Below the pieces are notes generated by a model. It saw only the letters and a program-made list of their open reading frames with translations. It was not told the origin of the DNA and did no database searches. A DNA stretch of 44,149 bases, taken from the NCBI GenBank assembly GCA_001898255.1, contig MKTK01000007.1, positions 128,746 through 172,894 on the forward strand, given 5' to 3'. Shown piece by piece: positions 9,383 to 17,092 of the stretch. The translations under genes and the position numbers were made by a program. How positions within the stretch are numbered: position 1 is the stretch's first letter; every line of letters begins with the position of its first letter. Origin of the DNA: Chryseobacterium sp. 39-10. Its GTDB lineage: Bacteria > Bacteroidota > Bacteroidia > Flavobacteriales > Weeksellaceae.

Positions 9383-9455
9383 TGACCTGGCTGGGATTCG
9401 AACCCAGGACCCATACATTAAAAGTGTATTGCTCTACCAGCTGAGCTACCAGGTC
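9383..9455 (-). tRNA. tRNA-Lys (anticodon TTT), copy 2
   Basis: Sequence identical to the tRNA-Lys at 9118-9190, including the discriminator and the two bases after it. It is the promoter-proximal member of the Lys-Leu-Lys operon. The 5' flanks of the two copies differ, so the duplicated unit is the tRNA itself and little more. Confidence 0.97.
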
Positions 9456-9544
9456 GGCCACTTTAATTTATCAGTGAAGATCTATCCATAAAGGTTGGTC
9501 AATACTCAATTCTCAACCCTGATCAGTCACCTAAAAAAGTGGTG

Positions 9545-9574
9545 CAAAGATAGTGCTTTTTTTAAACTCTCAAA
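9545..9574 (-). promoter_or_regulatory. Promoter of the tRNA-Lys/Leu/Lys operon
   Basis: The minus strand reads TTTG (9571-9574), 18 bases, then TATCTTTG (9545-9552). Both the -33 and -7 elements of the Bacteroidota consensus are exact and the spacing is in the normal range. The start would lie about 80 bases upstream of the first tRNA. It overlaps the upstream region of the divergent aroK gene. Confidence 0.75.
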
Positions 9575-9605
9575 ATTTTTTTAGTAATTTGTGAAAAATT
9601 CAACA

Positions 9606-10142
9606 ATGATAATTATACTCATCGGATACATGGGGAGTGGCAAATCTCACATTGCCAAAGTTTTAAGCAAAAAACTGGGACTAAAATTAATTGACCTCGA
9701 CAAAGAAATTTCACGAAAAAATAAAATGACCATCACCGAAATATTCCAAAATAAGGGGGAAATCTTCTTTCGTCGCGAAGAAAAAAACATGTTGGAAGAA
9801 ATATTAGCCCGCGAAGTCAGCTGCATCCTGAGTGTAGGCGGAGGCACACCTACCTACTACAACAATATGGAAATTATCAACCAGAATTCCGAAAGTTTTT
9901 ACCTGCAAGCCAATGTTGCGACACTCACCCAACGCCTGCTGATGCAAAAGGCGAAAAGACCCTTAATTGCGCATATTGAGGACGAGAAAATCCCTGAATT
10001 TATCGCCAAGCACCTTTTCGAAAGAAACCCTTTTTATGCAAGAGCCAAGTATGTGGTGAATACCGACCAAAAAGATCCGCAAGTTATTGTTGGTGAAATT
10101 ATAGAACAGCTTCAATCTTCATCACCAAGTTCTTTTTCCTGA
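9606..10142 (+). CDS. aroK: Shikimate kinase
   Basis: Phosphorylates shikimate with ATP in the chorismate pathway to aromatic amino acids. The 178-residue protein has the Walker A loop GYMGSGKS at residues 7-14, the shikimate-site Asp in LIDLDKEI, FFRREE, SVGGGTP, and the lid arginines in KRPLI and ERNPFYARA. I chose ATG 9606 (MIIILIGYMG), which matches relatives, over the in-frame GTG at 9591, which directly follows a TTTG that may belong to a promoter box. Its 3' end overlaps the convergent S4-domain gene by 31 bp. The tRNA operon is divergent upstream. Confidence 0.95.
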   Translation: MIIILIGYMGSGKSHIAKVLSKKLGLKLIDLDKEISRKNKMTITEIFQNKGEIFFRREEKNMLEEILAREVSCILSVGGGTPTYYNNMEIINQNSESFYLQANVATLTQRLLMQKAKRPLIAHIEDEKIPEFIAKHLFERNPFYARAKYVVNTDQKDPQVIVGEIIEQLQSSSPSSFS

Positions 10143-10549
10143 AAAAACAACTCCCATCCGTCGTCGTCAACCGGAGTGCCGGAGTCTGTACCTGTAAAAT
10201 CATCCAGTTCACGGCGGTCTTTCTTGGTGGGTCTGCCTTCACCTCTGTTTCGGTAGTAGTCTTGATTCAACTTTCGCATCTGTAAAAGTTCATATTGATC
10301 TTTCTCTGTTTTATCGGCAATATATAGCGCTACCAACTTGGGCCCTACTCGGCTTTTCGGCAACTGAAGGATTTCCATTTGGTAATCAATTTGGTTTTTC
10401 CTTATCTTAACCACATCTCCAATTTTTACTTCTTTAGAAGACTTCACGGGGCTTGCTCCAACAGAAACACGATTCTTTCTAATTTCATCTGCCGCGATAC
10501 TTCGAGTCTTATAAAACCGAACACACCATAAAAATTTATCTATTCTCAT
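10112..10549 (-). CDS. S4-domain RNA-binding protein (Hsp15-like)
   Basis: A 145-residue protein with an N-terminal S4 RNA-binding fold (MRIDKFLWCVRFYKTRSIAA, then DEIRKNRVSVG, then KIGDVVKIRK), as in heat-shock protein Hsp15. Hsp15 binds free 50S subunits carrying nascent chains (family knowledge). After the S4 domain comes a basic segment (RNRGEGRPTKKDRRELD) and an acidic C-terminal tail of about 35 residues. The last 31 bp are antisense to the end of aroK. The 56-bp divergent gap to the lipoprotein gene upstream is short and AT-rich. Confidence 0.85.
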   Translation of the reverse strand: MRIDKFLWCVRFYKTRSIAADEIRKNRVSVGASPVKSSKEVKIGDVVKIRKNQIDYQMEILQLPKSRVGPKLVALYIADKTEKDQYELLQMRKLNQDYYRNRGEGRPTKKDRRELDDFTGTDSGTPVDDDGWELFFQEKELGDED

Positions 10550-10559
10550 ATTTTATTTA

Positions 10560-10567
10560 TACTTTTG
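10560..10567 (+). promoter_or_regulatory. -7 promoter box for the FKBP-like lipoprotein gene
   Basis: TACTTTTG followed by TGC matches TAnnTTTG exactly and lies 38 bases before the ATG at 10606. No good -33 element is visible. Confidence 0.5.
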
Positions 10568-10605
10568 TGCATTAAAAACTTCAGCAATTTAACGATAATA
10601 TAACA

Positions 10606-11334
10606 ATGAAAAAAATCCTTCTTTACCTCGCATTCCTATCTGTAGCCGTAGTTTCGTGCAAAAGAGACGAAACACCAGAAGAGCAGCCGGAAATAAGCGT
10701 GGAAATGCAGAATACTTATGATGACCAGGCCGCAGAGGATTTTTTGCAGACCCATTATCTTGATGCCAAAGGTAATATCAAGGATCTTGCAGCCACAGAT
10801 ACAGTTAATGTAAAACTTAAAAACCTCAATCCTATTACGCTGTCTTCAGGTGTTATTTACATCATCCGAAATAATGCGCAACCCACTCCCGGTACCGCGA
10901 TTCAACCCAAAGATATTATCCGGTTAATGAGTTCAAGTATATCCTACTCTTCTGGAGAAGTAAATGGAAAAGTGAGCTATCAAAACGGCGTTTCGTTCAG
11001 AAATACCATTGCTACTACCGGTGTACCCGAAGTGGATCCTAACTATTACTACATCAAAAGCAGCTTGCTGAACGCATTCAACAAGCGGTACAACACATCG
11101 TACGATCATTCTTTTTTTGAGATAGAAGGGTTCCAGGAAGGATTGCAAAAATTTAAAGCTTTCGACATTGGTGACGATGTCGCCTACAATCTTCAGGGAG
11201 TTATTATTGTGCCTTCTAGGGCTGCATACGCGCGGGATCCCCATTACAGTACGGGAATTTCATTAAGAAACAGATCATTTGTTTTCGCAGTGCAGGTGTA
11301 CAAAACCACCACCCGGCCAGAAAGTGAGTATTAA
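10606..11334 (+). CDS. Lipoprotein with a degenerate FKBP-like C-terminal domain
   Basis: A 242-residue lipoprotein (lipobox AVVSC, Cys18) with an acidic linker. Its C-terminal part follows the FKBP prolyl-isomerase pattern: FEIEGFQEGLQKFKAFDIGD, then VIIVPSRAAYARD, then RSFVFAVQVYKT at the end. These echo FKBP segments of the form GWEEGL, IPSELAYG and L.F.VEL. The aromatic and aspartate residues that line a working FKBP pocket are not evident, so isomerase activity is doubtful. I infer a periplasmic, membrane-anchored chaperone-like or binding role. The gene has its own promoter box and a strong terminator directly after it, so it is probably monocistronic. Confidence 0.7.
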   Translation: MKKILLYLAFLSVAVVSCKRDETPEEQPEISVEMQNTYDDQAAEDFLQTHYLDAKGNIKDLAATDTVNVKLKNLNPITLSSGVIYIIRNNAQPTPGTAIQPKDIIRLMSSSISYSSGEVNGKVSYQNGVSFRNTIATTGVPEVDPNYYYIKSSLLNAFNKRYNTSYDHSFFEIEGFQEGLQKFKAFDIGDDVAYNLQGVIIVPSRAAYARDPHYSTGISLRNRSFVFAVQVYKTTTRPESEY

Positions 11335-11362
11335 ATGTACATCTAATTAATAGACGACACAC

Positions 11363-11390
11363 AGGTTTCCTTTTCGGGGAACCTTTTTTT
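11363..11390 (+). terminator. Terminator after the FKBP-like lipoprotein gene
   Basis: AGGTTTCC (11363-11370) pairs with GGGAACCT (11377-11384) and is followed by seven T residues. The T-run touches the stop codon of the convergent recO gene at 11389. Confidence 0.75.
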
Positions 11391-12078
11391 AGCTGTAAAC
11401 CTGTCGAAGTATCTCCAACGAACGGGGAATCCGAAATCCTGAGAAATGAAGCAGCCCATAAATCATGACAGAATCTACAAAATCGCCCTTTAATTTTCGA
11501 GAAATACGAATATCGTAAGGTGCAGGAGATACTAAAATTTCCTTCCAGATATCGGAGATATCTTGGGTGAATAAATCATGATTTTGTATATCGCTGAAAA
11601 TACCCGACTCTGGATCTATAAACCTTAATGGAGAAACAAGAGGAGCAACTCCGGAAATCTGGATAAAGCGCACGAGAAACACCATATAAGCGTCTAAATT
11701 GCCGATGGCAATTTGGCTTCGAAGAGAATAAACTTCGTCGAAAAGCAACAAATTAACTGGCTCACTCTGCAAAACCTGATTTAAAAAATCGGCTACAAAA
11801 AATAAAACGGAACTGTGTTTTACAAGATGTTCATCGCCGTATTCATTGCACAGCTCCATGGTTTTCACCACAGACAATCCATTTTTTGAAGGGTTTCCTG
11901 CAGCGGAAATTTGCAACAGATTCAGTGGAAATAGATAGGGCTTTTTTTTGTTTCGAGCAGCATAAATTCCGCGGGCAAAAAAGCTTTGAAAACCGGTCTC
12001 TTTCGTGAAGCAATGCAGAACGGCATCATGGTCGCCATATTTAACATAAGACAATAAAAAACCCTGATAAATCAACAT
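11389..12078 (-). CDS. recO: DNA repair protein RecO
   Basis: RecO works with RecR in the RecF pathway, loading RecA onto SSB-coated DNA gaps. The 229-residue protein starts MLIYQGFLLSYVKYGDHDAV, the OB-fold N-terminus, with FTKETGFQSFFARGI and LFPLNLLQI next, followed by the helical domain. No zinc-binding Cys cluster is present, as in many Bacteroidota RecO proteins. The ATG at 12078 follows the porZ stop codon with no gap (TAG then ATG), which suggests translational coupling. It is the last gene of the nucleotidase-porZ-recO operon. Confidence 0.93.
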   Translation of the reverse strand: MLIYQGFLLSYVKYGDHDAVLHCFTKETGFQSFFARGIYAARNKKKPYLFPLNLLQISAAGNPSKNGLSVVKTMELCNEYGDEHLVKHSSVLFFVADFLNQVLQSEPVNLLLFDEVYSLRSQIAIGNLDAYMVFLVRFIQISGVAPLVSPLRFIDPESGIFSDIQNHDLFTQDISDIWKEILVSPAPYDIRISRKLKGDFVDSVMIYGLLHFSGFRIPRSLEILRQVYS

Positions 12079-14310
12079 CTAATTAACCACCGCAATTTTT
12101 GCAGTTGCAGTATCGGTTGCATCTTCATTGGTCATCAATACAAAATAAATTCCCGATGCTACACGCGCACCACGTTGGTTGTTGAGATTCCATTCGTAAT
12201 ATCCTCCTCGAGCTACTGCCTGATGAACCAAATTACCGGCAGCATCCGTGATTCTGATATTGGTTTTCTGCGCCAAACCACGTATGCGCACATTTCCTTT
12301 ATAATTGGCGTAGACCACGGGATTGGGATATACCAATACATCCCCGAAATTCTGATTCGTATCTAGCACATCGCCTTGGTAAACCACGACCCCATCCAAT
12401 GTCACAAAATACACCTTGCCTGTTTTGTTGTCTACCGTTATACCTGTTACTTCGTTGGTGGGCAGCGGCGAATTTTCTTTGGTAAAATGATTGAAGGTTT
12501 TTTCCCCGTTGCTGCTCAGGTAAAAGACACCTCCGCCATCGATGGAAACCCATTTTTGATTGCCACCATCTACTTCAATCTGTAATATACTGCCATCCCG
12601 GAAAAGCTCTTCACCTATACCGTTTTCTTCAATAATGATGGGGCTTGTTTGAGGACTATCTTCTCCGATTGCAGATTTGGGATTAGAAATAACACGCAGG
12701 CCATTGCGGGTACCAATCCATAGATCATCGTTCTTATCGATAGCTCCAGAAACCGTACCATCTGCGGCCAAGTTATTTCCTTTTCTTAAAATCTTAAAAC
12801 GGTCGTCCCCCAAGTTGGAAGGCGTTTGATTGTAATCATACATAATCATTCCACCACCATTGATAAACGGACAAGCAATAAACATAATGCCGTTCTTAAA
12901 AAATGGTCTTTGGGTACTTCCTGACGCCACCACATCGACCAAAGTAAAATTGTCGGATGCCGCATTGTAGAGATAAAATCCACTTTTGCCGCTAACACTT
13001 TGAGATTCTGTTACGAAAAGTTGATTATTCTCGTCAAATCCCAGCCCATGTGTTCTGTTGGACCAACCATCGGTACTTGCATAAACCTTTTTGAATTCAT
13101 CATTTTCCATTCTATAGATTCCCTTTTGTCCATCGATGGGAGTCCAGTTAACAAAAAAGACTTCGGAGGGTTTAGATGGATTAATGGCAACGTCCAACAC
13201 ATTGAGCGGACCCGGAAAAGACTTGAAAAAATCGGGATAAATCCATTTAGTTCCGTTAAAATGATAATAACCCAAGTAGTTATACAGTGGAGTGTCATAA
13301 GCGTCCCGACCTCCTGTGGAAATAACGATCTGGTTGCCTACAACGTTTAGCTTATATGACTGATTATTGTAAGGTCCATCAGGTTTCAACAACTCACCAG
13401 CTTCGTTTTTCATCCCTGAGAGTTGGGTTCCTGCATATACTTTAGACTGACTGAAATATCCGGTATTTACATTCTCACCAGTATCATACGACTTCACCAA
13501 GTTCCCATTTAAATCAAACACTACGATCTTCTGTATATCTGCTACCACAACGTTCTGACTGGAAATAAATACATCCTGCACATTCGAAAACCCATAAGGA
13601 ATAGCAGAAAAAGCATTGTTCTTTTCAATAAAAACCGCGTTGGCCGAAGCGTAACCTATTGTTCCTCCCACAGCTATTTGGCTGTAATTGTTTGGCGATA
13701 GCACCGTCCAGGTCGAGTAAATAGGGAATGTGACATCCATGGTATGCTTCTTTATTCCTGTTGCAGTAACGGTATAAACGGTATTATCGCGAATGACCGA
13801 TTCCCTTGCTGCTTCGTAAACCCCACCATTATTGAAAAAAGAAGAATCCCCAAACTCCTTCTTGTCTAACCTGAAAACAGAAACTCCATAATTGGAGGAG
13901 ACAGCTGCGAGATTACCCGTGATGGAAATATGATTAATGGTTTTACTTCCTGTGTAGCCCGTTGCAATTGGAATATCAACCACGTAGGTGATTCCATCGG
14001 GTGTAATCACATCCAAGGCGCCACTTTTGTAACCAACTAAACCAACTTTAGTTTCCGGGTTGTAATCGAATGCGGTAATTTTCACCTCATGAAGCCCGTT
14101 TACTTTAGATAGTTTGGTAATTTCGCCGGTTGCGGGGGTATAGAAAAATATTCCGTTTTCGGTGGCAGCAATAAGTTTTCCGTTATCTTCACGTATTGCA
14201 ATCACATTATTGTATGAGAACAAATCGCTCCATCTGCTGGATGAAATAACCTGTGCAAAAACCTGCACCGAAAAAATAAAAAGGAAGAATGGTATTAATT
14301 TTTTTATCAT
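12079..14310 (-). CDS. porZ: PorZ, T9SS surface protein (beta-propellers plus T9SS-type C-terminal domain)
   Basis: A 743-residue exported protein with a signal peptide (cleavage near VFAQ, about residue 20). The long region has two-component-regulator-type propeller repeats (GKLIAATENGIFFY, DDLWIGTRNGLRVI, KWVSIDGGGVFYL). A C-terminal domain of about 90 residues begins near VLVYPNPV and ends GIYFVLMTNEDATDTATAKI. In Porphyromonas PorZ belongs to the attachment complex that fixes T9SS cargo to anionic LPS (family knowledge). The C-terminal domain looks like a T9SS sorting domain, so PorZ is itself a T9SS client. It starts 2 bp after the nucleotidase gene and abuts recO; the porZ-recO pairing is one I recall from related genomes. 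Confidence 0.85.
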   Translation of the reverse strand: MIKKLIPFFLFIFSVQVFAQVISSSRWSDLFSYNNVIAIREDNGKLIAATENGIFFYTPATGEITKLSKVNGLHEVKITAFDYNPETKVGLVGYKSGALDVITPDGITYVVDIPIATGYTGSKTINHISITGNLAAVSSNYGVSVFRLDKKEFGDSSFFNNGGVYEAARESVIRDNTVYTVTATGIKKHTMDVTFPIYSTWTVLSPNNYSQIAVGGTIGYASANAVFIEKNNAFSAIPYGFSNVQDVFISSQNVVVADIQKIVVFDLNGNLVKSYDTGENVNTGYFSQSKVYAGTQLSGMKNEAGELLKPDGPYNNQSYKLNVVGNQIVISTGGRDAYDTPLYNYLGYYHFNGTKWIYPDFFKSFPGPLNVLDVAINPSKPSEVFFVNWTPIDGQKGIYRMENDEFKKVYASTDGWSNRTHGLGFDENNQLFVTESQSVSGKSGFYLYNAASDNFTLVDVVASGSTQRPFFKNGIMFIACPFINGGGMIMYDYNQTPSNLGDDRFKILRKGNNLAADGTVSGAIDKNDDLWIGTRNGLRVISNPKSAIGEDSPQTSPIIIEENGIGEELFRDGSILQIEVDGGNQKWVSIDGGGVFYLSSNGEKTFNHFTKENSPLPTNEVTGITVDNKTGKVYFVTLDGVVVYQGDVLDTNQNFGDVLVYPNPVVYANYKGNVRIRGLAQKTNIRITDAAGNLVHQAVARGGYYEWNLNNQRGARVASGIYFVLMTNEDATDTATAKIAVVN

Positions 14311-14312
14311 TT

Positions 14313-15263
14313 TTAAACTAAAATCTTATCATCAATAATGTGATTGTGCCAAGTGATATTTTTTACATTTTTATCCTGATCGAAATAAAAATCGATTTTT
14401 CCCAGGAGAAGTCCTGCCCAACCCACTTGGTTCACCAAGACATTTTTACCACTTTTATTGGTAAAAGTTTGTGGCTCCGGCAAGAAGGTGTGGGTATGCC
14501 CACCCAAGATTAAATCAATATTTTCTGTTTTGGCTGCCAAAATTTTGTCACATACTTTGGTCGGCAGGTCTTTAAACTCGTACCCCAAATGCGACAGGCA
14601 AATGACCAAATCACATTTTTGCTCCTTCTTCAGAAAATCGGCATATTGCTGCGCAATTTCTATAGGATTGAGGTAAACCGTTTCGCCATAACTCTTTTTA
14701 CCGACCAAGCCCGCCAATTCGATTCCAACGCCAAAAACCCCTACTTTGATGCCATTCTTATTGAATGTTTTATAAGGAACGGTCAATCCATCTAAAATTG
14801 TATTTTTAAAATCGTAATTCGAACAAATAAAAGGAAACTTCGCATTGGGCTGCACTTTTTTGAAACCTTCCAATCCATTATCGAAATCATGATTTCCCAT
14901 GGTAGAGGCATCATAGCCCATCATCGACATCAGTTTGAATTCCAACTCGCCACCAAAAAAATTAAAGTACGGTGTGCCCTGAAATGTGTCTCCCGAATCC
15001 AGCAACAAAACATTGCTTTCTTCTTTACGTATTTTCTGAATCAGTGCCGCTCTTCTGGCAAAACCACCCTGGTTGGGATTACGACTGTAGGTAGCATCAA
15101 ACGGTTCTATTCTGCTATGCTGATCATTGGTATGCAGAATCGTCAACTGATGCGCCTTTTTTTCACCAACTAGTTTCAAGTTCTCGGCAAGTAGCAGGTT
15201 GGGTGCCATTGTTGCCATCAATGTTCCGCCACCTAAGGTTCGCAGGAATTGCTTTCTATTCAT
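14313..15263 (-). CDS. 5'-nucleotidase-type metallophosphatase domain protein
   Basis: A 316-residue exported metallophosphatase matching the N-terminal catalytic domain of UshA/5'-nucleotidase. Metal-binding motifs seen: LHTNDQHSRIEP, LLLDSGDTFQGTP, MGNHDFDNG, CLSHLGYE and GGHTHTFLPEP. The N-terminus (MNRKQFLRTLGGGTLMATMA) resembles a Tat-type leader with an Arg-Lys pair. ATG 15263 is chosen: it overlaps the end of the upstream gene by 8 bp and begins the leader, while the longer frame up to 15344 adds 27 residues with no leader character. The substrate-binding C-terminal domain is encoded separately just upstream, so the pair probably acts together on periplasmic nucleotides. Confidence 0.88.
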   Translation of the reverse strand: MNRKQFLRTLGGGTLMATMAPNLLLAENLKLVGEKKAHQLTILHTNDQHSRIEPFDATYSRNPNQGGFARRAALIQKIRKEESNVLLLDSGDTFQGTPYFNFFGGELEFKLMSMMGYDASTMGNHDFDNGLEGFKKVQPNAKFPFICSNYDFKNTILDGLTVPYKTFNKNGIKVGVFGVGIELAGLVGKKSYGETVYLNPIEIAQQYADFLKKEQKCDLVICLSHLGYEFKDLPTKVCDKILAAKTENIDLILGGHTHTFLPEPQTFTNKSGKNVLVNQVGWAGLLLGKIDFYFDQDKNVKNITWHNHIIDDKILV

Positions 15264-16026
15264 CGGTTTTATTTTTCTTGTTTTTAAAGAGTAAGCGGGT
15301 GTCTTTGGGAATTGTAATTTCAGGATTTGCCCGGAACTTTTCAAGAAACAAATCCCTCATCTTAATACCGGTAGCAATCATTTCGCCTTTGCTGAAAAAG
15401 GTCATATTATCTCCTCCTAAAGCCAAATAATCTGATGTCGCAATATAATAGGTTCGGTTAGGATCTACTTCTTTTCCGTTCACCAATTCCTGCACAGTCA
15501 GCCCATTATCAGTTTCAATATAAAGTCGGGAAACGGGGTTATTCTTTTGGGTTTTCGCATAATAATCAAAAAGTCCTTTCAGGTCAGCGCCTTTCATTTT
15601 CATGATAACCACCTCATTTTCAAAAGGCATTACTTCATAAATATGTTTGGTCAAAATATCACCTTTACCTATTGTGGATCTTATCCCTCCAACATTAATA
15701 ACGGCGGCATCCACCCCGCCTGGAATTCCGTTTTCTCGTGCCCAGTTATCGGCACCTTCAAAAGTATAATCGGCCAATATATTTCCCAAGTTGCTATTGT
15801 CGCCCTGTTTATTCAGATCGACTGAGGTGTGGGAAATCTTCGTATTCATCTTGCCTTCCAGCTCTTGCTTGTAAGGCGCAATGACGGTATTAAATTGTGG
15901 ATCTTCCGGCAGATCTTTGCTAATGGAAATATTTTTCTCGGTATGCACATGGCTTACCTTCAGTGCAGTTTTGCAAGCGGAAAGCGTGATTGCGGCAAGA
16001 CCAAGAACGAACAACCTATTTTTCAT
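15256..16026 (-). CDS. 5'-nucleotidase C-terminal (substrate-binding) domain lipoprotein
   Basis: A 256-residue lipoprotein (lipobox TLSAC, Cys18) that consists of the 5'-nucleotidase C-terminal domain alone: NSNLGNILADYTFEGAD, AVINVGGIRSTIGKGDI, YEVMPFENEVVIMKMKG and SDYLALGGDNMTFF. In UshA this domain binds the base and ribose of the nucleotide and follows the metallophosphatase domain in the same chain. Here it precedes it as a separate gene with an 8-bp overlap. Having its own signal peptide and lipid anchor argues against a recent frameshift. It heads the operon that continues into porZ and recO. Confidence 0.88.
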   Translation of the reverse strand: MKNRLFVLGLAAITLSACKTALKVSHVHTEKNISISKDLPEDPQFNTVIAPYKQELEGKMNTKISHTSVDLNKQGDNSNLGNILADYTFEGADNWARENGIPGGVDAAVINVGGIRSTIGKGDILTKHIYEVMPFENEVVIMKMKGADLKGLFDYYAKTQKNNPVSRLYIETDNGLTVQELVNGKEVDPNRTYYIATSDYLALGGDNMTFFSKGEMIATGIKMRDLFLEKFRANPEITIPKDTRLLFKNKKNKTDE

Positions 16027-16046
16027 GAGGATAATATCTTGAGTTG

Positions 16047-16054
16047 CAAATATA
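16047..16054 (-). promoter_or_regulatory. -7 promoter box for the nucleotidase-porZ-recO operon
   Basis: The minus strand reads TATATTTG, an exact TAnnTTTG match, 21 bases before the ATG at 16026. No -33 match was found. Confidence 0.5.
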
Positions 16055-16108
16055 GAGATATGAATAGAAAGTTGTTTGTTTTTTCTTAAATTATCATGTT
16101 AATTTTTG

Positions 16109-16116
16109 TATTTTTG
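16109..16116 (+). promoter_or_regulatory. -7 promoter box for dapA
   Basis: TATTTTTG lies 21 bases before the ATG at 16138. Its position downstream of the in-frame ATG at 16096 is one reason to reject that earlier start. Confidence 0.5.
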
Positions 16117-16137
16117 AAATCCCTAAATCAAGTTAAA

Positions 16138-17010
16138 ATGAGTATTTTAAAAGGTGTTGGTGTTGCTTTGGTAACGCCTTTTCATGAAGATTTGTCGGTT
16201 GATTATGATTCACTGACAAAATTAGTCAATTACAATATCGAAAACGGAACCAGTTACCTCGTGGTGTTGGGAACAACCGCCGAAGCGGCAACTCTTTCCG
16301 CTGAGGAAAAGAAACAGGTTACGGAGCATATTGTGAAGGTCAACAACAGTCGGGTGCCTTTGGTTTTGGGAATCGGTGGAAACAACACACTGGAAGTAAA
16401 AAAACAGATCGAAGAAACAGATCTTTCCGGATTTGAAGCTGTACTTTCGGTATCGCCCTATTACAACAAACCCAATCAGGAAGGGCTTTACCAGCATTAT
16501 AAAGCATTAGCAGATACGGGCAAAAAAATCATTATCTATAACGTACCTTCCAGAACCGGGCAAAACATTGAAGCATCCACCACACTGCGGTTGGCAAAGG
16601 ATTTTCCCAACTTGTACATGATCAAGGAGGCCGCACCCAATATTTTACAGTATTTCGATATTATTCGACAAAAACCGGACGGATTCAACTTGGTTTCCGG
16701 GGATGACGAATATACACTGCCGGTTACTTTGGCAGGTGGGAATGGGGTCATTTCGGTGGTAGGACAGGCCTATCCAAAAGAATTTTCAACGATGGTGCAA
16801 CTCGCTTTTGACGGAAAAGTGAAAGAAGCTTATATAATCCACAACCAATTGGTGGAGATTACCCGGCTCATCTTTGCAGAAGGAAATCCGGCAGGTATCA
16901 AAACGGTTTTGGCAGAAAAAGGGATTATTAAAAATTATCTCCGCTTACCGCTGGTTGCCGCTTCGCCACAATTGCAGGAAAAAATTAAGACGCAAATGAC
17001 GAAGATCTAA
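16138..17010 (+). CDS. dapA: 4-hydroxy-tetrahydrodipicolinate synthase
   Basis: Condenses pyruvate with aspartate semialdehyde, the first committed step to diaminopimelate and lysine. The 290-residue TIM barrel has the family landmarks: GTTAEAATLS (Thr46, Thr47), IIIYNVPSRTG (Tyr134 for proton relay), MIKEAAPN with the Schiff-base Lys163, and SGDDEYTLP. The start MSILKGVGVALVTPF at 16138 fits relatives; an ATG 42 bases upstream in frame adds a hydrophobic stretch not found in the family and lies before the promoter box. A clear terminator follows, so the gene is probably transcribed alone. Confidence 0.97.
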   Translation: MSILKGVGVALVTPFHEDLSVDYDSLTKLVNYNIENGTSYLVVLGTTAEAATLSAEEKKQVTEHIVKVNNSRVPLVLGIGGNNTLEVKKQIEETDLSGFEAVLSVSPYYNKPNQEGLYQHYKALADTGKKIIIYNVPSRTGQNIEASTTLRLAKDFPNLYMIKEAAPNILQYFDIIRQKPDGFNLVSGDDEYTLPVTLAGGNGVISVVGQAYPKEFSTMVQLAFDGKVKEAYIIHNQLVEITRLIFAEGNPAGIKTVLAEKGIIKNYLRLPLVAASPQLQEKIKTQMTKI

Positions 17011-17032
17011 TATCTTAATCATTCATCATTAC

Positions 17033-17065
17033 AAAAGGAACTTCAACAAGAACGTTCCTTTTTTT
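17033..17065 (+). terminator. Rho-independent terminator of dapA
   Basis: AAAAGGAAC (17033-17041) pairs with GTTCCTTTT (17054-17062) around a 12-base loop, with the T-run continuing to 17065. Confidence 0.75.
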
Positions 17066-17072
17066 GGCTAAA

Positions 17073-17092
17073 GAAAAAACTCAAATTTGAGT
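17073..17092 (-). terminator. Possible terminator overlapping the stop of the BtuF-like gene
   Basis: A perfect palindrome ACTCAAATTTGAGT (17079-17092) spans the stop codon and is followed on the minus strand by TTTTTTC. The stem is AT-rich with no natural loop, so it is weaker than the neighbouring dapA terminator. Confidence 0.35.

Noticed and set aside
9118-9455. Repeated 73-bp unit as a possible CRISPR-like or mobile repeat
   Set aside because: The units fold as tRNA-Lys and there are only two of them, with a tRNA-Leu between.
8929-9491. Open frames across the tRNA cluster on both strands
   Set aside because: They translate tRNA genes; the same peptide MYGSWVRIPARSQ occurs twice because the tRNA-Lys gene is duplicated.
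14313-16026. The split 5'-nucleotidase as a frameshifted pseudogene
   Set aside because: The C-domain gene lies upstream of the N-domain gene and both have complete export signals, so one frameshift cannot explain the arrangement.
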